52,454 nucleotides of DNA from a virus, in the IMG/VR virus record IMGVR_UViG_3300025668_000010, positions 1 to 52,454 of that record; one strand, given 5' to 3'. Numbering within the stretch: position 1 is the stretch's first letter; the number at the start of each line of letters is the position of its first letter. Below the pieces are notes generated by a model. The model saw only the letters and a program-made list of their open reading frames with translations, was not told the DNA's origin and did not search any database. Position numbers and translations under genes: made by a program. Positions 1-7,300 of the stretch are shown piece by piece.

Positions 1-208
1 TTCATACGAGACATGGAACGTTGCCCTATGGATCAGCAATGAGGAGATGATCTATCACCACGCCAAAGCAAACCAGAATCTAGGGTATCGTCGATGGGCA
101 AAGCGATTCATCGATGAGTTCGGTGAGTATATCACGGGCGACGGCGTGGCATGGTTGTCTGACAAGGTAGACACCGATGAGATGGATGAGATGCTCGCTG
201 AACTGTAA
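1..208 (+). CDS. 3' end of a conserved small phage protein (partial)
   Basis: The window opens inside a gene. Reading from base 2 gives an open frame of 68 codons ending at TAA 206-208, with the start upstream of the window. The visible part begins SYETWNVALWI and ends in an acidic tail (DTDEMDEMLAEL). It is rich in Trp, Tyr and charged residues and shows no membrane segment or signal peptide. The ETWNVALWI motif is one I associate with short phage proteins of unknown function; no role can be assigned. The stop codon is immediately followed by a GC-rich hairpin and a T-rich run, so it probably ends a transcription unit. Coding sense is supported by the long open frame and its composition; identity is uncertain. 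Confidence 0.6.
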   Translation, partial: SYETWNVALWISNEEMIYHHAKANQNLGYRRWAKRFIDEFGEYITGDGVAWLSDKVDTDEMDEMLAEL

Positions 209-228
209 GGGGTTGCCCCCCTTTCTTT
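207..228 (+). terminator. Short intrinsic terminator at the end of the first gene
   Basis: AAGGGG (207-212) can pair with CCCCTT (218-223) across a five-base loop, followed directly by a T-rich run (TTTCTTT, 222-228). The left arm uses the last bases of the TAA stop codon. The stem is short (6 bp) but GC-rich. It fits a rho-independent terminator for the upstream gene. Confidence 0.5.
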
Positions 229-248
229 ACACTAACCCCACACACACT

Positions 249-455
249 ATGTCTAAACAACTCGGAAAGTATAGGAAGGCAGTTGATGCCATCATGGATG
301 AGTATGGATTTGTTTTCTTTGACGATTCCAAGCATTTGAAATACAAACACCCTGATCTAGGTATCATTCAGACATGCTCAAAGACACCAAGTGATAACTA
401 CGCACTGGCACAGATTAAGAGACAATGTAGAAGATCAGTGGCAGCACTAAGTTAA
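249..455 (+). CDS. HicA-like small protein (putative)
   Basis: A 68-residue protein starting MSKQLGKYRK. The ATG at 249 is preferred to upstream in-frame starts because those lie inside the previous gene and its terminator. The layout resembles the HicA fold, a small dsRNA-binding-like domain: an N-terminal helix (YRKAVDAIMDEYGF), then HLKYKHP, where HicA toxins carry their conserved histidine and HP(D) turn, a short strand, and a C-terminal helix with LAQIKRQCRR. HicA toxins cleave mRNA. No HicB-like antitoxin partner is visible next to it, so it may be a domesticated phage protein rather than a toxin. The similarity is by eye only. A GC-rich hairpin follows 5 bases after the stop, so it is probably a single-gene unit or the end of one. 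Confidence 0.6.
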   Translation: MSKQLGKYRKAVDAIMDEYGFVFFDDSKHLKYKHPDLGIIQTCSKTPSDNYALAQIKRQCRRSVAALS

Positions 456-460
456 ACACA

Positions 461-482
461 GGGGGCAGTTAATGCCCCCCTT
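461..482 (+). terminator. GC-rich terminator-like hairpin
   Basis: GGGGGCA (461-467) pairs perfectly with TGCCCCC (473-479) across the loop GTTAA. It lies 5 bases after the stop of the HicA-like gene. The tail (C TTAATGTA) is only weakly T-rich, so termination may be inefficient or the hairpin may mainly protect the 3' end. Confidence 0.5.
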
Positions 483-552
483 AATGTATACCCCCTGAAC
501 GCCGAGCGGGACTCCTACGCCTACTCTAACCTACAAAGTGTTACCCAAGCAC

Positions 553-560
553 GATAAATA
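553..560 (+). promoter_or_regulatory. Possible T4-type late promoter box (GATAAATA)
   Basis: GATAAATA lies in the 258-base stretch 456-713, which carries no convincing gene. It resembles the late box TATAAATA/CTAAATA seen repeatedly elsewhere in this window. The next supported start codon is 714, so the leader would be about 140 bases. An ATG-initiated 50-codon frame at 607-759 lies in between but has no clear ribosome binding site, overlaps the following gene and is not called. Apart from the hairpin at 461 and this box I see nothing else in 456-713. Confidence 0.35.
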
Positions 561-713
561 CTTCGGGTCCCTCCAATATAAAAAAATCGCCCCAGAAAAT
601 TTTGCCATGAAAACCTCGACAACATTTAGGGAAGAGATTAGTTATATTGCAGTGTGTCTCCTGGAGACTGTAAAGATCCTTGGGTTGAATTTATATACCA
701 AGTTTGGAGTTAA

Positions 714-953
714 ATGGAACAACATAAGATTACTTACAAGACAAAGGACGGTGTTCTGAAGGAACAGAGGTTCGACGAGTTCAATGAATTTGCCGATGCA
801 ATCGAAGATGCTGTGACGGACTATTTTGGGGCTGCTGACGCAGCACCTGAAATTGACGTTTCGAGTGCCTTCGGGGCATACGGTATAAATTATAAGGAAA
901 GTTTTAAAAATGGAGAAAGAACTACAAGTGAAGTTGAATTCCTTGGAGAATAG
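714..953 (+). CDS. Small acidic protein of unknown function
   Basis: A 79-residue protein, MEQHKITYKTKDG..., with a GGAG ribosome binding site at about 706-709, which supports the ATG at 714. The middle is acidic and Ala/Asp-rich (DEFNEFADAIEDAVTDYFGAADAAPE), probably helical, and the end is polar. There are no membrane segments. It overlaps the next frame by 44 bases. The function is not recognised. Its position just ahead of the PAAR gene places it in the late structural operon, but nothing visible shows that it is a virion part. Confidence 0.55.
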   Translation: MEQHKITYKTKDGVLKEQRFDEFNEFADAIEDAVTDYFGAADAAPEIDVSSAFGAYGINYKESFKNGERTTSEVEFLGE

Positions 954-1143
954 ACTGAAGGAAGTTGAGAACCCAGGGACACTTATGTATTGCCGACCAG
1001 GATCGGAGGAACATGAGACTTTGGTAGATTTTCTGAATGACACGTATATACAGTTACAGGAGGTTAAATGCCAGGTATCCCAATTGCTACAATTACATCA
1101 ATCGACTCTGGGGGCACAGGCACATGTAACACACCGCCTTTAG
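910..1143 (+). CDS. Small coiled-coil protein, nested between its neighbours
   Basis: A 77-residue frame starting MEKELQVKLNSLENRLKEVE, a plausible coiled coil, followed by LVDFLNDTYIQLQEVKCQVSQLLQLHQ, a second amphipathic helix. It overlaps the gene before it by 44 bases and the PAAR gene by 76 bases. The last 25 residues are therefore read from the PAAR coding sequence and are compositionally odd. The helical, charged first two thirds argue for a real gene. The long overlaps make it possible that only the N-terminal part is functional, or that a base error moved the stop. The function is unknown. Confidence 0.45.
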   Translation: MEKELQVKLNSLENRLKEVENPGTLMYCRPGSEEHETLVDFLNDTYIQLQEVKCQVSQLLQLHQSTLGAQAHVTHRL

Positions 1144-1394
1144 TCTTAGGGAAAGGCAGTGGGGTTGTGAATGTGTATGCAGGTAAGATACCAGTAGTTA
1201 AGTCTGGGGATACTTTCAAACCAGCACCAGGGACAACACCAAAGGGTGATCCTTGCACATCTCCGAGAGTTTTAAAAGGTAAGAGTAAGTGTTTAGTGGG
1301 GAAACTACCTGTTGGTAAGCAGGGGGACACATTGTATGAACCCACAGGAATTACCATTGCAAAAGCAAGCAAAGCAAGCGTATATGTGGTATAA
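1068..1394 (+). CDS. 5.4: PAAR-like spike-tip protein (gp5.4-like)
   Basis: A 108-residue protein with PAAR-family character: a short Pro/Gly-rich start (MPGIPIATITSIDSGG), repeated short beta strands with GD/SGDTF turns (VKSGDTF, GKQGDTLYEP) and a C-terminal IAKASKASVYV strand. PAAR proteins sharpen the tip of the gp5 spike in contractile tails. The start is well fixed by AGGAGG at 1058-1063, four bases ahead of ATG. Typical PAAR domains bind Zn with His and Cys. This one has no histidine but three cysteines (C20, C63, C75), so a Cys-only metal site is possible. It lies just upstream of baseplate wedge genes, as expected for gp5.4. A TATAAT box overlaps its stop codon. Confidence 0.8.
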   Translation: MPGIPIATITSIDSGGTGTCNTPPLVLGKGSGVVNVYAGKIPVVKSGDTFKPAPGTTPKGDPCTSPRVLKGKSKCLVGKLPVGKQGDTLYEPTGITIAKASKASVYVV

Positions 1395-1395
1395 T
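1387..1395 (+). promoter_or_regulatory. Extended -10 (host sigma70-like) promoter candidate
   Basis: TGGTATAAT (1387-1395) is a perfect extended -10 element (TGn-TATAAT), and its TAA is the stop codon of the PAAR gene. No good -35 hexamer is seen at 16-18 bases upstream, which extended -10 promoters can tolerate. It would drive the two small genes at 1420 and 1547. A single motif can occur by chance. Confidence 0.35.
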
Positions 1396-1419
1396 ATGTG
1401 AGTCGTTCAAAGAAAACCC

Positions 1420-1563
1420 ATGGCAAAGCGTCCTTCACTGACTAGTGGCACTCACATCGAGTCCAAACCCAAGAAAACCCGTCAGGGAACAGGGAAGCAC
1501 ACGAAGTATGCTGCCACTAGCAGAAATAGTAAAAAGAAATTGTATCGTGGACAAGGTAAGTAG
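1420..1563 (+). CDS. Small, highly basic protein (cyanophage-type, unknown function)
   Basis: A 47-residue protein beginning MAKRPSLTSGTHIESKPKK and ending KKKLYRGQGK. It is about one third Lys/Arg with almost no acidic residues. The pattern KPKKTRQGxGxxxKYAATSRN...YRGQG is one I recognise from small, strongly conserved proteins in T4-like cyanophages. Its role is unknown; the charge suggests nucleic-acid binding or packing against other virion components. The start ATG at 1420 has only a weak AAAGAAA upstream. The following gene probably starts inside its last codons, in another frame. Confidence 0.75.
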   Translation: MAKRPSLTSGTHIESKPKKTRQGTGKHTKYAATSRNSKKKLYRGQGK

Positions 1564-1984
1564 AGTTAAGGAATGGATTAAATATATTTCTGAGCAGCGT
1601 GGGGATCTAGGCGGTCATGCCATATGTCCCTACGCTTTTTCTGCGTCTGTTCATATAGAGGAGCGTGCCTTACGGCGTGTGACTCTGAGTTCATTACCAA
1701 ATGCGGACGTGATAGTCTACATTTTGGAGGATGATATCTCTGAATGCGCTCTGATGCAACGGGTTGCGGAAATTAATATGAGTCAAAGTGTATACTATGC
1801 GCTTGATGATCATATGGATGACGCAACACATATTAATGGAGTGCAAAGTAACTTTAATGAAGGAAACTTGATACTCATTCAAAAGCGTGATAAATTAGAG
1901 CAAGCAAGAGAACAATTACACAAGACTGATTATTATCAATATTGGTCACCAACACTTTATAGGAGAATTATCAATGGCAAATAG
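1547..1984 (+). CDS. Unknown protein with an ICPYA motif
   Basis: About 145 residues from a proposed GTG start at 1547. The frame is open from 1445, but the upstream part is read from the basic 47-residue gene in another frame. An ATG at about 1508 is an alternative that would overlap that gene almost completely. The reliable part starts SRVKEWIKYISEQRG and contains GGHAICPYAFSASVHIEE, a strand-rich middle (LPNADVIVYILEDD) and a C-terminal half with EQAREQLHKTDYYQYWSPTLYRRI. A CP(Y/F)A motif after a Trp-containing helix occurs in some uncharacterised bacterial families, but the match is too weak to name. It overlaps the next gene by 11 bases, so the two are probably translated together. Confidence 0.6.
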   Translation: MDKVSRVKEWIKYISEQRGDLGGHAICPYAFSASVHIEERALRRVTLSSLPNADVIVYILEDDISECALMQRVAEINMSQSVYYALDDHMDDATHINGVQSNFNEGNLILIQKRDKLEQAREQLHKTDYYQYWSPTLYRRIINGK

Positions 1985-2120
1985 TCCCACAGACCTTGGC
2001 GACAAGTTTGTAAGATCAGGAATGACACTTATCACTCAACCTGCTAGCGACTATTGGTTGAAGAAGTCTGAGAAATTGAAAGAAGAAAGAAAGCGACTAG
2101 ATAATTTGATGGGCTGCTAA
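1974..2120 (+). CDS. 48-residue protein of unknown function
   Basis: A short gene, MANSPTDLGDKFVRSGMT... ending ERKRLDNLMGC. The start is supported by AGGAG at 1961-1965 and by coupling to the preceding gene, whose stop lies 11 bases inside it. The first half is polar, and the second half is a charged helix (WLKKSEKLKEERKRLDNLM). There is no membrane segment. Its stop codon (TAA 2118-2120) is part of the late promoter box for gp25. The function is unknown; the position suggests a small virion or assembly factor. Confidence 0.65.
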   Translation: MANSPTDLGDKFVRSGMTLITQPASDYWLKKSEKLKEERKRLDNLMGC

Positions 2121-2123
2121 ATA
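2117..2123 (+). promoter_or_regulatory. T4-type late promoter box CTAAATA upstream of gp25
   Basis: CTAAATA at 2117-2123 lies 24 bases before the gp25 start and overlaps the stop codon of the preceding gene. In T4 the late box TATAAATA is read by gp55-RNA polymerase with gp33/gp45. CTAAATA is the form recurring in this window before major structural genes. It would serve the gp25-gp6-gp7 operon. Confidence 0.65.
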
Positions 2124-2147
2124 GATAAGATACACTCTACTATTCGT

Positions 2148-2540
2148 GTGGCAAAGTTTCAGACCTTCAAGGATTTGAATGTAACGTTCAAACCCCATCC
2201 TGTAACAGGTGACTTAATTGTCAAGAAGGATGATGCTGCAATTAAACAGGCAGTCGTCAATTTGCTGCTTACCTCAAAGGGCGAGAGACCATTCCAACCA
2301 GATCTGGGGTCTAATCTTCGTAATTTACTATTTGAGCACCTAGATGTGGCGACTGCTGCTGAGATTGGCGATAATATTCGTCAGACTCTAGATCAGTTTG
2401 AACCAAGAATTACGGTTACTGGTTTAGAAGTTGATACTAATTTTGACGACAATGGATTTGACGTTGCTTTAGAATTTGAAATTATTGGTAGAGAAGACTT
2501 TCCTGTCGCCATAGAATTCTTCCTAGAGAGAACTCGATAA
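2148..2540 (+). CDS. 25: Baseplate wedge protein gp25
   Basis: A 130-residue protein of the gp25/GpW lysozyme-like family. It is close in length to T4 gp25 (132) and carries the family signature EPRI (E85-P86-R87-I88) plus the LLTSKGERPFQPDLGSNL stretch near residues 40-57. gp25 is the most conserved baseplate component. It binds gp6 in the wedge core and helps nucleate the sheath. The start is GTG at 2148, read as MAKFQTFKDL; no ATG is available near the conserved N terminus. Its stop overlaps the ATG of gp6 (TAATG), so the two are probably translationally coupled. A late promoter box sits 24 bases upstream. Confidence 0.93.
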   Translation: MAKFQTFKDLNVTFKPHPVTGDLIVKKDDAAIKQAVVNLLLTSKGERPFQPDLGSNLRNLLFEHLDVATAAEIGDNIRQTLDQFEPRITVTGLEVDTNFDDNGFDVALEFEIIGREDFPVAIEFFLERTR

Positions 2541-4348
2541 TGCCATACGTTCAACTATCAAACCTAGACTTTGCAGATATCAAGACTGCTCTCAAGGAAT
2601 ACTTGAGATCGCAGGGAGAGTTTACTGATTTTGATTTTGAAGGTTCTGTATGGTCGAACCTTCTCGACGTATTGGCATATAATACGTATTATACAGCGTT
2701 CAACACTAATATGGTGGTGAACGAGACGTTCCTTGATTCGGCAACGCTCAGGGACAATGTGGTGGCACTGGCGAAGCAATTGGGTTACACTCCCAAGTCA
2801 GCAACATCACCAAAGGCAAATTTGTCTTTTAGAATAACATTTCCAAACACTGCACCGAATGAAATCGTTCTAAGAAAAGGAACAGGTTTCAATTCTACAT
2901 TTGATGGTAGCGTATACAATTTTGTAGTTGTTGAGGACATTAAGGTTCCTGTTATTAATAACATCGGAACTTTTGATAGCATCGATATTTACGAAGGAAA
3001 CTTCATCACTGACACCTATACGGTTAATGCAGCACGATCAAACCGTTTTGTGATCAAGAACCCCAATGCAGACGTTTCGTCTCTTAGAGTCCGTATTTTC
3101 CCATCTGCACAAAGCACTGTAGGGGAGATCTATTCGAGAGCAGATAGTATCCTAGACATTACGAGTGAGTCAAGTGTTTTCTATGTTGAGGAAACCGAAG
3201 ATGAGCAGTATGAAGTATTCTTTGGTGATGGTGTCCTAGGTAGACAACTAGAGTCTGGTAACCAAGTAGAAATTACATATCTGTCAACGAATGGTCCTGA
3301 TGCTAACGGAGCAAGAGCATTCACCTTCAATGGCATCATAGAAACCCCTGCAGGCGATTCTAACCTAAACTACACTGTTGACTACTCTGCTGCTACAGAC
3401 CTCGTAGAGGTGGCAGTAGGGGGCGCAGAAATCGAATCTGTTTCTAAGATCAAGTTTAATGCTCCTAAGTTCTATGGAACACAGAACAGAGCAGTCACGG
3501 CACAAGACTATGCAGCAATTGTAAGAGAGATCTATCCTGCTATTGCTGATATCATTACATTTGGTGGTGAAGAGGATGATCCCCCTGAGTATGGTAAGGT
3601 CAAGATTGTTGTCAAACCATCTACTGCACGTAGATTGAGTTCTGCAACTAAAAAAGAGATTGTAGATAAACTGAAACCATATATGGTGGCATCCATCACT
3701 CCTGATGTCATCGATGCTTCTATTTTGTATGTTGAACTAAAGTCCAATATTTACTATTCTAGAGAAAAGACCAATCAGACTAGAGATGAGATTAAGTCTA
3801 AGGTTCTCGGTGGTCTAGAGGCATACATTGCATCTTCTGATACAGAGAAGTTTAATGGCAAGTTTAGATTCTCTAAGTTTGTTGGTGTAATTGATGATGC
3901 TGATCGTAGTATTAACAGTAATCTTACCACTGTGAAGATGAGAAAGGATTTTTATCCTCAGATCAATAGTAAGTTCTTCTACGAACTATGTTTCCAAAAT
4001 GCTTTCGATAATACTTGTGATGAGGATGTAATTGTCCAGTCAACAGGTTTCAAAGTAAGTGAATATCCTCTCTGGACAGTCTATCTCGAAGATCGCTCTG
4101 GTAAAATCGTCCTATATAGAATAGACTCTATCTCAGGTGAGAAAATCGTTTTAAACGACTCTGTTGGGACGGTTGACTATATTAAGGGAGAGATCAAACT
4201 TTATGATCTGACAGTCATTGAAGGTAGTTTCTTTGATAATAGAATCGAAGTTAGAACTATCCCTTTAAGTAATGATATTAGTGCATCGAGAGAAGTTTAT
4301 CTCGATGTTGATATTCCAAAGAGTTCATTCACGATTTACACAGAGTAA
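2540..4348 (+). CDS. 6: Baseplate wedge protein gp6
   Basis: A 602-residue protein, slightly shorter than T4 gp6 (660). The N terminus has the family pattern FADIKTALKEYLRSQ, ...FEGSVWSNLLDVLAYNTYY, NETFLDSATLRDNVVALAKQLGYTPKSA (roughly residues 11-95). The middle contains a baseplate-J-like part (TAQDYAAIVREIYPAIADI, then GKVKIVVKPS). gp6 forms the dimeric backbone of the wedge and the inner ring joining six wedges. It directly follows gp25 with a TAATG overlap and precedes gp7 by 6 bases, the standard T4 order. The C-terminal 150 residues are beta-rich and more variable. No oddity was seen. Confidence 0.93.
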   Translation: MPYVQLSNLDFADIKTALKEYLRSQGEFTDFDFEGSVWSNLLDVLAYNTYYTAFNTNMVVNETFLDSATLRDNVVALAKQLGYTPKSATSPKANLSFRITFPNTAPNEIVLRKGTGFNSTFDGSVYNFVVVEDIKVPVINNIGTFDSIDIYEGNFITDTYTVNAARSNRFVIKNPNADVSSLRVRIFPSAQSTVGEIYSRADSILDITSESSVFYVEETEDEQYEVFFGDGVLGRQLESGNQVEITYLSTNGPDANGARAFTFNGIIETPAGDSNLNYTVDYSAATDLVEVAVGGAEIESVSKIKFNAPKFYGTQNRAVTAQDYAAIVREIYPAIADIITFGGEEDDPPEYGKVKIVVKPSTARRLSSATKKEIVDKLKPYMVASITPDVIDASILYVELKSNIYYSREKTNQTRDEIKSKVLGGLEAYIASSDTEKFNGKFRFSKFVGVIDDADRSINSNLTTVKMRKDFYPQINSKFFYELCFQNAFDNTCDEDVIVQSTGFKVSEYPLWTVYLEDRSGKIVLYRIDSISGEKIVLNDSVGTVDYIKGEIKLYDLTVIEGSFFDNRIEVRTIPLSNDISASREVYLDVDIPKSSFTIYTE

Positions 4349-4354
4349 GCTTAA

Positions 4355-7300
4355 ATGGCAGAGACTAGGAGAATATCCACTCTAATCGAGAGTCAACTTC
4401 CTGAGTTCATTTCTTCTGACTACGAAAATTTTTCTAAAATTGTAGAGAAATATTACGAGCAGTTAGAACTTAGGGGTCAACCTCTTGACGTGATTCAGAA
4501 TATCACGAAATATCGTGATATAGATTTTTATGAGAAAAATCTTCTAGCACAAGGCACAGAATTAGCAGTAGCAGTATCTGCGAGTGATACTACTATTGAA
4601 TTGATTGATGCATCTTCTTTCCCTGTGGAAAATGGTTACATCAAGATTAACGATGAGATCTTGTTTTACAAAGAGAGAAATGGTAACACTCTCAGTGATG
4701 TCTCTCGTGGCGTCAGTGGCAATACAAAACTAGGTGACCTATACGAGGCAAGCAACTTCGTAACAACGCTTGCTGTGGGTCACAACTCAGGTGTGACAGT
4801 CCAGAACATCAGCAACCTGTTCTTGTATGCTATTGTCAAGAACTTTGAGTCTGACTACCTTGCATCCTTCCCAGAAAAGTATCTGAATGAGAAGGTAGAC
4901 AAGCGAACTCTAATTAAGAATATTACTAGTTTCTATCGTGCAAAAGGCACTGATAGGTCAATCAAGTTTATTTTCAACACTCTGGTAGGAAATGACACTC
5001 CAGAGGTTGTAAGACCAAAAGATTTTACTGTAAAGGCATCTACATCCGATTGGATCACCTCTTACTCATTAAAAGTAAAAGTTATATCAGGTAATGTATC
5101 TGATCTCATTGGAGAAGAGATTGTTCAAGGCATAGACTCATTTAATCCTAATGCAGGTTTTGCATCTGGTATTGTAGACAATGTTTTCGGTGCTGGCACA
5201 GTTGATGGAGAGCAACTATATGAAATTGCTCTAGATACGTCTTCGATTAACAATACATTCAAGATTGCATCTAAAACTGAGTTAACAGCAGACTTTGATA
5301 ATGGTCTCACTGTTGGAGATCGTATCAATGTGTTTTCCACAGAAGGATTTTCTTCTACAGGCAGATTTATAATCCGTGGGGAAGAATTTGAGTATAGTGA
5401 TAAAAGTGTCACTCAGTTTCTAGTCAGCAATAGAGAAAGCAATATTGTTTATGCTACTGGAGAATCTGTTTACAGTTTTTCTACAGTTACCTCTGGAAAC
5501 GTCAAGCTTCTAGTCCTTGGTGTCCTTTATAACTTGAGCACTGATGCTCCTGTTCCTTATTCTGAGGAAGGAGATCGTATTCAGGTATCTGGTGCAGGTT
5601 TCGAGACCAGAGACCCCATTATTATGACTCCACAGAATACCATCCGTTGGATTCTGAGTCAAGAGAATGCTGAAGCAGCAAATCCTACTATTCAGTCTCA
5701 GATTGGAGATCTGCCTGGTGATGTTGCTGCTGTTTATGAAGATAGCAACTATTACTACATCTGTTCGTCTTCTTTCCCAACTAGACCTATTCTTCTTGCA
5801 AATACTCAGCAGAAGTTGCAAGATCAGAAGACGATGAGGTTGATTCGTAAGAATCCTCAAGTTATTACTGAATCGTATAAAACAACACAAAGAGATGTTG
5901 GCATCTTAGTTGATGGAACTCTTGCTTTCAGTTATAGAGATTTTGATCAAGTCAAATTTGGTCCTATCACCAAGTTCAATATTTCACAAAAAGGTGCTGG
6001 ATTCCAGGATCCCCCTAATGTTCTGATTAACAATATTCCAGGAAGAGCAAGATCTTTCCTAGCAGGTGAAGTTGTTGACAGTATTGAACTTCTTGATCAG
6101 ACTGTATATACTGTTCCACCAACTGTAACTATTACTTCTGGTAGAAACGGAAAAGCATCTGCTACTGTTACTTTTGGTAGAATTACAAGTATTCAAGTAA
6201 TTGATGCTGGTGAATACTACACTACACCACCTACAGTAAGAATTATCGATCGTCTTGGCAAAGGTCGTTTTGCAGAATACAATACTGTTTTAGCAAATGG
6301 CAAAATTGTTGACTTTGAGCAAGTAGACGAAGGTAAGTTCTACTCCAAAGGAAATGTGATAGTCGATATTCTACCTGTTGGTGATGGAGCAGCTGCAACA
6401 TCTGATATCGTTACATATACCAAAGATCGCTATAAGAAACTACAGTCTGAGTTAGACTCATCTAATGGTTATGCATTCCAGAACTATAATCCTACTAAAG
6501 GGTATGGTTATGGTATTGTTGCCAATCCTTCTAGTCTCAGAACTGATCTGAATGATGATGGAACGTCACATTCTCCTATTTTGGGATTTGCTTATGATGG
6601 CAATCCAATTTATGGTCCTTATGGTTATGAGAACCCTCTAGACACTAGTAGTGCTGTCAGCAGACTGTCATCAGCATATTATCTGAAGAGCAACAGACTA
6701 GGTGGTCCAAATCCATCTGAGTTCCCACTTGGAACTTTTATTGAAGATTATGAGTGGAGACCTAGCACTCAGACTGGTAAATTAGAATTAGACGAAAACA
6801 ATGGAAGATTCTGTGCAACACCAGAATATCCAGCAGGAGTCTATGCATACTTTATTACTATCGATATTAATGGCGATCCTGCATTCCCATATATCCTAGG
6901 ATCAAATTATTACTCACTACCTGTTGATTCTAACTATAATGCAGATCTATCTCAGGATGATTTGCCAAAGTATGCCAAGAGACTAAAAACTCTAGGAATG
7001 CCTAGCAATGGTGGTAATACTATTCTGAAGATCAACAAAACCACTAGTGGTAGTATTTCTGCATTGAATGTAGAGGATTCTCCAGCATCATTCAAAGTTG
7101 GCAATAAATTCATTATTAATGACACTGGAACCGAAGGATCTGGAGCAGCTGCGATTGTCGCAGAGGTTACTGGTAAGACTGTTACATCACTCAAATCAAA
7201 TGATCTAGATCCTACTAATACTCTAGCAGTCTCTTATATTGAGACTATTGCCCCTTGCTATCTGTTTGAAGGAGATACTGTTACTCAAGAAGATAGCAAC

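Noticed and set aside
538-759. Open frame of 73 codons (ATG at 607) before the first small acidic gene
   Set aside because: No convincing ribosome binding site, overlaps the better supported gene at 714 by 46 bases, and part of it lies over a promoter-like box.
5740-5790. NYYYICSSS in gp7 as a second copper-binding loop
   Set aside because: The following His and Met of the type 1 copper loop are missing.
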